DNA of 14,281 nt from JBBRGG01 sp038240875. Its GTDB lineage: Bacteria; Planctomycetota; Phycisphaerae; Phycisphaerales; UBA1924. Positions within the stretch are counted from its first letter, which is position 1. The number at the start of each line of letters is the position of its first letter. The notes beneath the pieces are model-generated. The model saw nothing but the letters and a program-made list of their open reading frames with translations, made no database searches and was not told the DNA's origin. The stretch covers positions 1 through 14,281 of the forward strand of contig JBBRGG010000076.1 in NCBI GenBank assembly GCA_038240875.1, in the 5' to 3' direction. The translations under genes were made by a program, and so were the position numbers. Of the stretch, positions 1 to 7,670 are shown one piece after another.

Positions 1-1286
1 TTCCAGCAGTCGATTGTTACGCCATCGAGTTCATCAACCTCGCCGTTGGTCGGCGTTCCCGGCCCGTACTTAGCGACAAGATCGGTAAGCGCGCCGTCTT
101 TGTCTTCGATCTGGAAGTTAACCTCGCCGCTTTGTGCGTAGCGAGCAACAGGCGCGACCAGTTCGCTCATCTTGGCCTTGCCATGGGAGAGCAGGCTGAG
201 CACGCAACACATCGCAATTGCGCCGCTGTCGGCGTTGAAGTTATCGCGGAAGTAGAAGTGGCCTGAGAGTTCGCCACCAAAGACCGCGCCCGTGTCGGCG
301 AGTGCGCCCTTCATGAACACGTGCCCGACGCGGCTGCGAATCGCTACGCCGCCCGCCTTGGTCACGTCTTCTGCGACCGCGCGCGTCGAGCGTAAGTCAT
401 AAACAACCGAAGTCCCGGGGTTCTTCGCGAGAAATTGCTTGGCAAGAAGCGCGGTCAAAATGTCGCAGCCCACGGCTTTACCCATCTCATCAATCACCAT
501 GCACCGATCGGCGTCGCCGTCGTAGCAGAAACCAACGTCAGCCTTCTCACGCACGACCGCTTCGGAAATCTGTACAAGGTTCGCCGCGACCAGCGGGTTT
601 GGTTCGTGGGCGAAGATGCCCTTGCTATTCTCAAAGTTCAGCTCGACGATTGTCAGCCCGGGCACCGCGCCCATCGAAGAGCCCTTCATGAAGATCTTGG
701 GGATCATCGTCCCTGCCATCGCGTTGCTGGCGTCGATAACGATCTTGAGTGGGCGATTGCCCATTTCGAGAAAGCTACGAACGTGTTTGGTGTACGCAGG
801 CCAAAGGTCGCGCACTTCGAGCTTGCCCGTTTGCTTGGCGACAGTGGTCCGATCAACCGTCGCGGCGTACTTGCGCACTTCTGCAAGGCCCGTGGTTTCG
901 CCGACGGGTTTGGCCTTGCGACGCGAGAACTTGAAACCGTTGTACTGAGGCGGGTTATGGCTCGCCGTCACCATGATGCCGCCAGCGCAATCAAGATGAT
1001 TCACGGCGAAGTAAATGAACGACGTATCAACCAAGCCCACGTCAATCACGTTGCCGCCATGGTCGTTGATGCCTTGGATCAAGTTCTTGCTAAGCGAGGG
1101 GCTGCTGGCGCGCATGTCTCTACCAACCACAACGTTGCGCATCATGGGCGTGGTTTCGCCAGCGGCCGCAGCCTCACCAAGAAGGTATTTGCTTGCGCCG
1201 AAACCGATCTGCCACGCCATTGTGTCGTTGAGCAAATCAGGATAAATACCACGTACGTCATACGCCTTGAACACGCGTCCGAGCAT
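1..1286 (-). CDS. Phosphomannomutase/phosphoglucomutase (alpha-D-phosphohexomutase), 3' end beyond the window
   Basis: The protein moves phosphate between C6 and C1 of hexose phosphates through a phosphoserine enzyme, supplying mannose-1-P or glucose-1-P for nucleotide sugars and envelope polysaccharide. About 428 residues are present; the family usually has about 450-460, so only the phosphate-binding C-terminal end is missing. Visible landmarks: the N-terminal KAYDVRG motif (7-13), the active-site loop TASHNP with catalytic Ser109, the metal-binding loop DGDADR (256-261), and the sugar-specificity loop GELSGH (338-343). The ATG at 1286 is preceded by GGAG six bases upstream and by an in-frame TAA shortly before that, so the start is secure. 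It is the last gene of the minus-strand row, 238 bp after pcrA, with its own candidate promoter. Substrate preference (mannose or glucose) cannot be told from sequence alone, so no symbol is given. Confidence 0.95.
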   Translation of the reverse strand, partial: MLGRVFKAYDVRGIYPDLLNDTMAWQIGFGASKYLLGEAAAAGETTPMMRNVVVGRDMRASSPSLSKNLIQGINDHGGNVIDVGLVDTSFIYFAVNHLDCAGGIMVTASHNPPQYNGFKFSRRKAKPVGETTGLAEVRKYAATVDRTTVAKQTGKLEVRDLWPAYTKHVRSFLEMGNRPLKIVIDASNAMAGTMIPKIFMKGSSMGAVPGLTIVELNFENSKGIFAHEPNPLVAANLVQISEAVVREKADVGFCYDGDADRCMVIDEMGKAVGCDILTALLAKQFLAKNPGTSVVYDLRSTRAVAEDVTKAGGVAIRSRVGHVFMKGALADTGAVFGGELSGHFYFRDNFNADSGAIAMCCVLSLLSHGKAKMSELVAPVARYAQSGEVNFQIEDKDGALTDLVAKYGPGTPTNGEVDELDGVTIDCW

Positions 1287-1352
1287 GCATCGCTCCGGTT
1301 AAAAATCTGGTGAAAGGCACGAAATCGGTGTATCCGATTCGCAATCGATTAA

Positions 1353-1381
1353 GCTATAGCGTAGGAGATCAGGTATACCAA
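1353..1381 (-). promoter_or_regulatory. Candidate sigma-70-like promoter of the phosphohexomutase gene
   Basis: On the minus strand TTGGTA (1381-1376) and TATAGC (1358-1353) are separated by 17 bases, each matching the consensus at four of six positions. They lie in a stretch clearly richer in A+T than the neighbouring genes. The predicted transcript would begin near 1346, leaving a leader of about 60 bases with the GGAG ribosome site. Judged by eye only. Confidence 0.35.
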
Positions 1382-1524
1382 ACACAAACCAAATAAGTTG
1401 AATCGCGTTACTATCTAAACATTGAGAATAAAGTAATTGATGATAGTGTTGCGAAAGGACCAACCAAATCGCAGCGTACGTACGTTTGCTATTGACTGTG
1501 CAGCTCAAGGCTAGTTGCGCTGGC

Positions 1525-4245
1525 TTACCCAATACGTGTCAAACGGGCGTAATCGACTACAAGCGTTTTAACGCCAATACCTTGGAAGTTAACCGTGACC
1601 CTTGCGTTAGCGCCGGGAACACTCGTCTTCACTTCGCCGACACCGAACTGAGGATGACGAACGCGAGCGCCAACCGGGTATGGATTTTCACCTGAGTTGG
1701 TTATTTTGCCTGTCACCGATCCTCGAGCAGTGACACCAAGTCGCTTGGCAAGTTCTTGAAGCCCCCCGTCGCCTTTCGCCCAAACTGGCGGTGCCGAGGC
1801 CTTGGCCGGGTTACTTTGGGTTATACGACCAGGTAGCGCGCGAGGAGCAACTTGCGCGATGTCATCATCGGACGAACGCTGAGGCTCGTCCCAGTCGGTG
1901 CCTTCAAGATCCTTAAACTGGTCCGACTGATCACTAATAACCATGTGCTCTTTTGGAAGCTCGGCGAGAAACCGGCTCGGGATCGTGCGCTCCGACATCC
2001 CACGCTGCGTGCGGTAGCGCGACGCGGTGAGAATCAAGTGCCGCATCGCGCGAGTAATGCCGACGAACGCAAGGCGGCGTTCTTCTTCAAGGGCATCATC
2101 GTTCTGCGTTGCGCGCGAATGTGGCAGCAGATTTTCTTCCATGCCCACGACCGCGACGGCTTTAAACTCCAGCCCCTTGGCCGCGTGAAGCGTCATCAAC
2201 GTGACACTACCTTGCGATGGATCAACAGTGTCAGCATCGGCGACCAGCGTGACGCTTTCCAAAAACGCGCGAAGCATTGCGAGCAGTGGGGGAGTTTGCG
2301 CGAGTTCGCCTCGGTTCGCCGCATCCACGCCCGGGAACGCCGCAGGATCATTGTCAGGGTCGTATTCAAGCTCGAATTGACGTGCGGAGCTTACGAGTTC
2401 ATCAAGATTGTCCAAACGTTCTGAGTCGGTGTCGCTCTTGCTTGAATTCGCCTGAGCCTTGTACATGGTTTCCAGTCCGGATTCGCGGAGCACACGCGCG
2501 ACCAGGTCCGCAAGGCTGCCTGTGATCGCAGAGCCCATGAACGTACCTTTGCCGGTGAAGACGTCGATCATCTCGACGAAGCGTGTGATGGAGTTGATCG
2601 CGCGAGAGGACAAATCCGCCACTTCATCCGCTCGGCGAAGCCCTTCCATCAGCGTGCAATTTACACGCATCGCAAAGTCTTCGACCTTGCTCAGGCTTGT
2701 GTCGCCGATACCGCGGGTGGGCGTATTGAGCACACGGCTGAGCGAAACGTCGTCGGATAGATTCGCGACCAGTCGCAAGTACGCGAGCGCGGTCTTGACT
2801 TCTTCGCGGTCGTAGAACGCCGTGCCTCGTGCGATGGTGTAAGGAATGCCCGCTTGACGAAACGATTCTTCGAGGACGCGCGACAAGGCGTTGGTGCGAT
2901 AGAAGACGGCCATATCGCGCCAGCTAGGAGTATCAGTCCCAGTGTGTGAAGGGTGCGCGCCATCGTGCAGCGCTCGGAACCAATCGGCGACGAGCATCCC
3001 TTCGTGCCTTTCATCGCGGCACAACACCGTCTCGATCTTTGCTCCGCCTTCTTTACGCGTGAACAGCGGCTTGTGCCGACGGCGTTTGTTGTGCTGGATC
3101 AACGTGTCGGCAGCAGCAAGGATCGGCGCTGTCGAACGGAAATTCTCACCCAGTGTGACGACCTTGGCTCCGGGATAGTGCGACTCAAACTCCAAAATGT
3201 TGGAAATATCGGCTCCACGCCACGCATAAATCGATTGGTCGGGGTCACCGACCACGCACATGTTGGGAAGCCGCTTTGTGCCATCGGGGAGCACGCGAGT
3301 TTCGCCAGCGATCTGTGAAGCGATCACGAACTGGGCCATGTTTGTGTCTTGATACTCGTCGATCATGACGTGCTGCCAACGTTGTTGGCACTCTGCACGC
3401 GCGAGCGCGTCACGCCGCAGGAGGTTTGCGGTCAACAAAAGCAGGTCGTCAAAGTCAACCGTGTTGGACGCGCGAAGAGCCCTTTCATAACCCTTGTATA
3501 CCTGCGAGATAGTCTTGCTCGTCCAGTCTTGAGCGCGAGCGGCGAATTGCTCGGGGTCAAGAAGCTGGTTCTTCGCCGTGCTGATGGCGCTGAGCACGCT
3601 GCGGGGCGCGAAATTACTCGTAGAGAGTTGTAATCCTTCGATTACTTTTTTGCACATCGTCGCCTGCGCTGAAGAGTCCGCGATAGCAAAGTCGGGCTTG
3701 AGGCCCGCTGCCTCGGCGTACCTGCGTAAAAGCCTCGCGCACAGCGAGTGGAACGTGGCGACGGTCAAGCCCCGCGCGTGCCTTGCATCAGCACCGCCTA
3801 GTAGCGCGTGCACACGCTCACGCATCTCACCGGCCGCCTTGTTTGTAAACGTCACCGCGAGGATCGACCACGCAGGTACACCGCGCGCAATCAAGTACGC
3901 GATTCGCCGCGTGATCACGCGCGTCTTGCCCGAGCCAGCGGCGGCCACGATCAACAACGGCCCTCGCTCGTGCATCATTGCTTCACGCTGCGGCGGCGTC
4001 AAACCCTTTACTAATTCCGCGATCGCCGCTTCTGTGTCGTTCGCGCTCTGGTCAATCCATGAACGCTGTGACGAACCGCCTCTCGACGAAGCCCGCGACA
4101 CATTCGATGGCGGAATCGCGCCAGAACTCCCAAACACATCCAGCCCCTCGATGGTCGAGTGAGGGTTGTGTGGCGTACTGCTCGCCTTTTTATCGAGATT
4201 GTCTGGATCGTCGTGGTTGTTGGAGTGGGTTGAAAGAACGTCCAA
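1525..4245 (-). CDS. pcrA: UvrD/PcrA-type superfamily 1 DNA helicase, TTG start
   Basis: An ATP-driven 3'-5' helicase of nucleotide excision repair and replication restart. With the proposed start it has 906 residues. All SF1A motifs are present: Q-motif region LTPPQREA (82-89), Walker A AAAGSGKT (101-108), motif Ia with TFTNKAA, Walker B DEYQD (296-300), motif III GDPDQSIYAWRG (333-344), motif IV ENFRS, motif V TLHAAKGLEF near 685-694, and motif VI GITRA near 729-733. The last 50 residues (GARVRHPQFGVGEV onward) match the Tudor-like C-terminal domain that lets UvrD/PcrA bind RNA polymerase. I chose TTG at 4245 because a strong GGAGG sits seven bases upstream. An in-frame ATG at 4446 would overlap the preceding gene by 89 bp and add a Ser/Cys-rich low-complexity stretch. 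About 80 residues before the Q motif are unusual for the family and look disordered. It follows the PDZ gene by 112 bp. Confidence 0.95.
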   Translation of the reverse strand: MDVLSTHSNNHDDPDNLDKKASSTPHNPHSTIEGLDVFGSSGAIPPSNVSRASSRGGSSQRSWIDQSANDTEAAIAELVKGLTPPQREAMMHERGPLLIVAAAGSGKTRVITRRIAYLIARGVPAWSILAVTFTNKAAGEMRERVHALLGGADARHARGLTVATFHSLCARLLRRYAEAAGLKPDFAIADSSAQATMCKKVIEGLQLSTSNFAPRSVLSAISTAKNQLLDPEQFAARAQDWTSKTISQVYKGYERALRASNTVDFDDLLLLTANLLRRDALARAECQQRWQHVMIDEYQDTNMAQFVIASQIAGETRVLPDGTKRLPNMCVVGDPDQSIYAWRGADISNILEFESHYPGAKVVTLGENFRSTAPILAAADTLIQHNKRRRHKPLFTRKEGGAKIETVLCRDERHEGMLVADWFRALHDGAHPSHTGTDTPSWRDMAVFYRTNALSRVLEESFRQAGIPYTIARGTAFYDREEVKTALAYLRLVANLSDDVSLSRVLNTPTRGIGDTSLSKVEDFAMRVNCTLMEGLRRADEVADLSSRAINSITRFVEMIDVFTGKGTFMGSAITGSLADLVARVLRESGLETMYKAQANSSKSDTDSERLDNLDELVSSARQFELEYDPDNDPAAFPGVDAANRGELAQTPPLLAMLRAFLESVTLVADADTVDPSQGSVTLMTLHAAKGLEFKAVAVVGMEENLLPHSRATQNDDALEEERRLAFVGITRAMRHLILTASRYRTQRGMSERTIPSRFLAELPKEHMVISDQSDQFKDLEGTDWDEPQRSSDDDIAQVAPRALPGRITQSNPAKASAPPVWAKGDGGLQELAKRLGVTARGSVTGKITNSGENPYPVGARVRHPQFGVGEVKTSVPGANARVTVNFQGIGVKTLVVDYARLTRIG

Positions 4246-4357
4246 GCGATGGCCTCCGTGCCCACGGCAAGATTCGCCGCTGCAACCAGAGTACGCCGAG
4301 CAGCAACGAGGCGATCCAAGTCTTTCAAAGCATGGCGAGCACGAGCTGTTGAGGTCA

Positions 4358-5746
4358 TTACTTGAGCATTTGCTGACGATTCTGCCGCATACGGACAAGC
4401 TGGACCTTGAGGTCGCTAACCCGGCGATTGAGCGCGATGCGTTCATTCACACCGATGTTCATATTTTGCAATCGTTGCTCGGTATCGGCAAGCTCGCGTC
4501 GGATGCGAAGCATCGCACCATCGATCAGCTTGAGCTGTGCTGCAATATCGGGCGTGAGCGGTCGATTCGAGAATGGCTCGGTCGCAAAGCCGTCGATTAT
4601 GCGATCGCCCCCTGTCGCGGCCACGTTCGCTGCCGCGTTCGACGATTCGGTCTGCGCCCACTTTCGCGTGTTCGCATTCATGTCGCGCTGGTATCGCGAA
4701 CCATCAGGGTCAAGCTCGTCAAGGTGGCGTGTCAGCCATTGATTGACCGAGTACCACGCGCTCTGCGCGAGCTGCAGATTCTGTTCTGCGGCTAGTGCGA
4801 CTGCCTGCGCTTGAGCCAGAGCTTGTGCTTCTGCCTGGGTTTCTGGATTGGCCGGGTCCGCGCCGTTCGCGTTCGTGGCGGCGTCATCTTCGCGCCAGTT
4901 GAGTAGCCCGGCATTTGGTCGAATCGAAGGATCGAGCGCGACGATCGGTATTTCTATTACCGTACTCGAACGCCTTTCACGCCGAATGCCCCACGATGTG
5001 CCCAGCATTTCATTAGCAGGTGTCGAAGGGCTCGGCAAATCTTTGAATGAACCAAAGTGCAGCGAGACCTCTGTCGGCTCACCTCGGCGAATGATCGACA
5101 GCGTGACTAGTTCGCCCGGATCAAATGAGAGGATGATCTGGCGTGCATGGATAAAGTCGTTGATGGTAAATCCATCCATCGATAGGATGACATCGCCACT
5201 CTCGAGAACTTTGGTTGATTCAAAGCCTTGAACAGTTCGAGTGACGGTGACGCCTGTAGCACCGAGGAATCGACCGCCAAATTCAACGCCCATCGCGGGC
5301 CGGGGCGAGTTTACAAAGAGTGAAAGTCCAACGCTGCTCAGGCGAACGAATTGCTCGGGAGAAAGTGCACCCGAATCAAGCGACACTTCGACGCGAGCAA
5401 GATCAACGCCCACGGTCGTTCTTAGCGCGAGCTGTGCGTTGTCACGGGTTGCAAGATCAGCTGCACCAAGGTCCGCGATGCGATCTGCAAGCCATGCGCC
5501 ATCAACAATACGTGGGCGGATCGGGCCGATGTTCTGTTGCCCATCTTGAACTGGTTGATCTAGTTGATTAGCTTGAACTTGCAATTTTGGTTGATGGGCA
5601 AGATCCTGTGCCTGTGCAATGCGAACCAAGGCAATTGGCTGCAACATCACGAGCACGCACAAAATCCTGGGAACTAGACGCCGAGCAGATAGTCGCCCAG
5701 CAGATAGCAGCAGGTGTGCCCCGGTGATTGGTGCGGCGTGGTGCAT
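4358..5746 (-). CDS. Secreted or periplasmic PDZ-domain protein with C-terminal coiled coil, function unknown
   Basis: 462 residues. The N-terminus has an Arg pair (22-23), a hydrophobic core (about 24-40) and an AQA|QD signal-peptidase I site after residue 46, so the protein should be exported. Residues about 150-232 look like a single PDZ domain: GVEFGGRFLGATGVTV, a GD-hxxhDG turn (ESGDVILSMDGF), and a final VTLSIIRRGEPTEVSL strand pair, as in HtrA-type PDZ domains. No trypsin-like protease domain (His/Asp/Ser triad) is present, so it is not DegP. An Ala/Gln-rich stretch (about 300-330) and a charged helical, coiled-coil-like tail (about 400-462) follow. It lies between yicC and pcrA. The start is the only ATG after an in-frame stop; AGGA directly abuts it, too close for normal Shine-Dalgarno use. 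A scaffold or substrate-presenting role is possible but unproven. Confidence 0.85.
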   Translation of the reverse strand: MHHAAPITGAHLLLSAGRLSARRLVPRILCVLVMLQPIALVRIAQAQDLAHQPKLQVQANQLDQPVQDGQQNIGPIRPRIVDGAWLADRIADLGAADLATRDNAQLALRTTVGVDLARVEVSLDSGALSPEQFVRLSSVGLSLFVNSPRPAMGVEFGGRFLGATGVTVTRTVQGFESTKVLESGDVILSMDGFTINDFIHARQIILSFDPGELVTLSIIRRGEPTEVSLHFGSFKDLPSPSTPANEMLGTSWGIRRERRSSTVIEIPIVALDPSIRPNAGLLNWREDDAATNANGADPANPETQAEAQALAQAQAVALAAEQNLQLAQSAWYSVNQWLTRHLDELDPDGSRYQRDMNANTRKWAQTESSNAAANVAATGGDRIIDGFATEPFSNRPLTPDIAAQLKLIDGAMLRIRRELADTEQRLQNMNIGVNERIALNRRVSDLKVQLVRMRQNRQQMLK

Positions 5747-5752
5747 TCCTGA

Positions 5753-5758
5753 ATAATA
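5753..5758 (-). promoter_or_regulatory. Candidate -10 element (TATTAT) six bases before the PDZ gene ATG
   Basis: The minus strand reads TATTAT-TCAGGA-ATG. The hexamer matches TATAAT at five of six positions. With six bases to the ATG, transcription would start on or next to the start codon, giving a leaderless message. The -35 region is poor (about GATTCA at 17 bp). Confidence 0.35.
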
Positions 5759-5797
5759 CCAAGCTGACGGGATGATGAATCAGCGAATCGTGCAACC

Positions 5798-5828
5798 GAG
5801 AAAGTAAGGGTTACGATCTCACTTTCTC
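5798..5828. repeat. Inverted repeat over the yicC stop codon (possible weak terminator or processing hairpin)
   Basis: GAGAAAGT (5798-5805) and ACTTTCTC (5821-5828) are perfect 8-bp complements around a 15-base loop, and the second arm contains most of the yicC stop codon. No U-tract follows on the minus strand, so it does not look like a standard intrinsic terminator. It could affect yicC 3'-end stability or read-through into the PDZ gene. Confidence 0.4.
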
Positions 5829-6732
5829 ATTCTACGTTCGCGGCTTGTTCCTTGATCCGGTCGATTGCACCCTTGATATCAACCGTTGCCCGGCTAATTT
5901 CGGCGTCCGGGCTCTTGCTCGCGATGGTGTTGGCCTCGCGTAGCATTTCCTGCGTCAAGAAGTCAAGCGTACGCCCAATTGGCTTGGCGTCCGAAGACGT
6001 CAACAATTCGTTGAACTGGTCTAGATGCGCGGTGAGCCGTTTGGTTTCCTCAGCAATGTCCGTCCGCTCTGCGTACACCGCAATCTCACGGATCAAATCT
6101 GATTCTTGCACTCGTGCCTCGGCACCTGCAAGTAAGGCCTCGATCCTCGCCTTTAATCGAATTTCATAGTCCGCGATCACGCCGGGCGCGCGCTGCTTGA
6201 CCTTATCCAGCCGCAGCGCAATGAAGAGACGATTCTCATGAAGATCCGCGATCAGGTCGCGCCCTTCGCGTTCACGCATGGCAATTAAACCCGCGCACGC
6301 CTTATCAAGCAGCGGGACGAATGCGGCCCGGGCCCGATCGATGCGGTCTTCGCCATCCACCGGCGGCTGGAGCACGCCTGGAAGCGAGAGAAGTTGCGAA
6401 ATATTGGTGTCGAGTGTCACACTCGCCGAGCCAGGCGTAAGCAGCGAAGGCAACGTGCGTAGCTGCTCAATGTAGCGTGCTAGCGCAGCCGTGTTGATCG
6501 TGTACGCGGCGGACTGCGACGAATCTGTCGCGCGAGCCGTCACGACCACGGTTCCGCGGCTGATCTTGCTGCGTAGTCGCGACTCAAACTCTGGCTCTAA
6601 GCCTTGGTATTCTTCGGCGAGCCGAATCGTTGACTTAAAGTACTTGTTGTTGAGCGAGCGAACCTCGACCAGGTAATGCACGCCATCGATAAGGGCGGAC
6701 GCCTCGCCGAAGCCGGTCATGCTGCGGATCAC
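5827..6732 (-). CDS. yicC: YicC/YloC family endoribonuclease
   Basis: 301 residues, the usual family length of about 290-300. The N-terminus MIRSMTGFGEA and the segment VEVRSLNNKYFKSTIRLAEEYQGLEPEFE are characteristic of the YicC N-terminal domain. The C-terminal DUF1732-type domain shows LDFLTQEMLREANTIASKS and ends with a VDIKGAIDRIKEQAANVE helix, as expected. Family members are cytoplasmic endoribonucleases implicated in mRNA and small-RNA turnover; that role comes from the E. coli and Bacillus homologues, not from this sequence. The start is GTG at 6732, chosen because the family begins MIRSM and AGGAG lies nine bases upstream. A 167-bp leader between secG and yicC contains a 14-bp tandem repeat, which may influence expression. 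Confidence 0.95.
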   Translation of the reverse strand: MIRSMTGFGEASALIDGVHYLVEVRSLNNKYFKSTIRLAEEYQGLEPEFESRLRSKISRGTVVVTARATDSSQSAAYTINTAALARYIEQLRTLPSLLTPGSASVTLDTNISQLLSLPGVLQPPVDGEDRIDRARAAFVPLLDKACAGLIAMREREGRDLIADLHENRLFIALRLDKVKQRAPGVIADYEIRLKARIEALLAGAEARVQESDLIREIAVYAERTDIAEETKRLTAHLDQFNELLTSSDAKPIGRTLDFLTQEMLREANTIASKSPDAEISRATVDIKGAIDRIKEQAANVE

Positions 6733-6780
6733 GCGGTGGAACTCCTGAATCGAAGAAGTGGTGTTAGCTTGTGTGTGGAA

Positions 6781-6868
6781 GCCCGATCAGAAAGGCCAAA
6801 TCAGAAAGCCCGATCAGATAGGCCAAATCAGAAAGGCCGAATCAGAAAGGCCGAATCAGAAAGGCCGG
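6781..6868. repeat. 14-bp tandem repeat, six units, between secG and yicC
   Basis: Six consecutive units close to GCCGAATCAGAAAG (variants begin GCCCGATC or GCCAAATC), with a partial seventh at 6864-6868. Unit three is 13 bp long. Units five and six are identical and units two and four nearly so, suggesting recent slippage. It is non-coding, about 50 bp upstream of the yicC GTG on the transcribed leader side. Confidence 0.9.
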
Positions 6869-6899
6869 TAAAATATGGTTGGCTGACCCGCGCGGCGTT

Positions 6900-7427
6900 T
6901 CAGGGAGTGGGAACAGGAGCTTCCGCTGCCGGAACATCTGGTGCAGTGGAAGGCGAAATCACTGGTGGATTTACTGGTGTAGTTGCGTCAGGAGTGGCAG
7001 CGGGGTCGATAGGAGGCTGGGTCGGTGGCGCATCGGTGTCTACAGGAACCGCACCATCCGCCGGAACCGCGCCATCCGCTGGCGTGGCACTGCTCGCGGT
7101 GTCATTTCCAGCAGCCGCAGTAATCGGGCGAATGCCGATGTTCAGCGCCATCGCGATCACCAGGTACAACACGAAGACGCCGATGGTAATTAGCGTCAGC
7201 GCGTCGCCGGTCTTCGCGCCGAAGGCGGTCTGACCTGAAGACGCAGCCGACCCGCCAAAGGCAGACGCAAGCCCGCCACCTTGAGGCTTCTGAATCAGAA
7301 CCATCAAAACCATCAGCACACAAATGAGCAGGAAGACGACCGTGAGCACGCCAATAACATACTGATTCCACCCAGCGGCGAGTAGAACCATGGGAAAGTT
7401 TGCCAGAGTGGACATAGACGCAATCAT
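6900..7427 (-). CDS. secG: Preprotein translocase subunit SecG with long Pro/Ala/Thr-rich C-terminal tail
   Basis: SecG is the small accessory subunit of the SecYEG channel and improves SecA-driven export. Two transmembrane helices are visible, about residues 23-45 and 76-96. Between them is the conserved cytoplasmic loop QKPQGGGLASAFGG (46-59), followed by GAKTGDALT. That topology and loop are diagnostic. The protein is 175 residues, whereas classic SecG has about 75-110; the excess is a low-complexity tail (about 105-175) rich in Ala, Pro, Thr and Asp, predicted to extend outside the membrane. Similar tails occur in other Planctomycetota by my recollection. Part of the tail comes from an 18-bp tandem duplication at 7045-7080, giving the repeated PADGAV unit. 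ATG at 7427 is preceded by AAGGG five bases upstream. It lies between tpiA (243 bp gap) and yicC (167 bp gap). Confidence 0.93.
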   Translation of the reverse strand: MIASMSTLANFPMVLLAAGWNQYVIGVLTVVFLLICVLMVLMVLIQKPQGGGLASAFGGSAASSGQTAFGAKTGDALTLITIGVFVLYLVIAMALNIGIRPITAAAGNDTASSATPADGAVPADGAVPVDTDAPPTQPPIDPAATPDATTPVNPPVISPSTAPDVPAAEAPVPTP

Positions 7428-7448
7428 CGAAACCCTTTCACAGGAGCT

Positions 7449-7475
7449 CCATTATTTGGAGCGGGAAACTGTCAA
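7449..7475 (-). promoter_or_regulatory. Candidate secG promoter with perfect -35 but short spacer
   Basis: A perfect TTGACA (7475-7470, minus strand) is followed after 15 bases by TAATGG (7454-7449); the overlapping AATAAT has only a 13-base spacer. Both are shorter than the preferred 17. The arms GCTCC and GGAGC could also form a small hairpin around the -10. Predicted initiation is 10-20 bases before the secG ATG and would keep the AAGGG site. Confidence 0.3.
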
Positions 7476-7489
7476 CGGAAATCGTGGTG

Positions 7490-7538
7490 CACGAATTCGC
7501 GGTTGTCGATCACCAGCACAGACGGCACACGAATTCGC
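7490..7538. repeat. Direct repeat of a palindromic CACGAATTCGC site upstream of secG
   Basis: CACGAATTCGC occurs at 7490-7500 and again at 7528-7538. Each copy contains the self-complementary core CGAATTCG, and the copies are 38 bp apart. The position just upstream of the candidate secG promoter fits a pair of operator half-sites, but a chance duplication is equally possible. Confidence 0.4.
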
Positions 7539-7670
7539 ATACACTAAATTCGGCGATTATTGTAGGTGCGAAATTTGTTCGGGGAAAATCCACTGATTGG
7601 CATGTGTGCGGTGCCGTCAATCCAAAGCGGCAATACCTGGCAATATCTATCACTCGGAAACAAGGTCACA

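Noticed and set aside
435..1313. A 292-codon plus-strand frame
   Set aside because: It is antisense to the phosphohexomutase, whose active-site motifs are all clear on the minus strand.
1472..1492. ACGTACGT palindrome downstream of pcrA as a terminator
   Set aside because: The stem is short, with no GC-rich arm and no T-run on the minus strand.
1299..1532. A 77-codon minus-strand frame between pcrA and the phosphohexomutase
   Set aside because: It has no ribosome site or family resemblance, overlaps the pcrA end and covers the candidate promoter; the region is better read as intergenic.
4011..4358. A minus-strand frame whose ATG overlaps the PDZ stop as TAATG
   Set aside because: The arrangement looks like translational coupling, but the frame is out of phase with pcrA, overlaps its N-terminal part and resembles no family.
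6781..6868. CRISPR array
   Set aside because: The units are 14 bp and contiguous with no spacers, and no cas gene is nearby. The 63-bp repeats at 14001-14160 are also contiguous.
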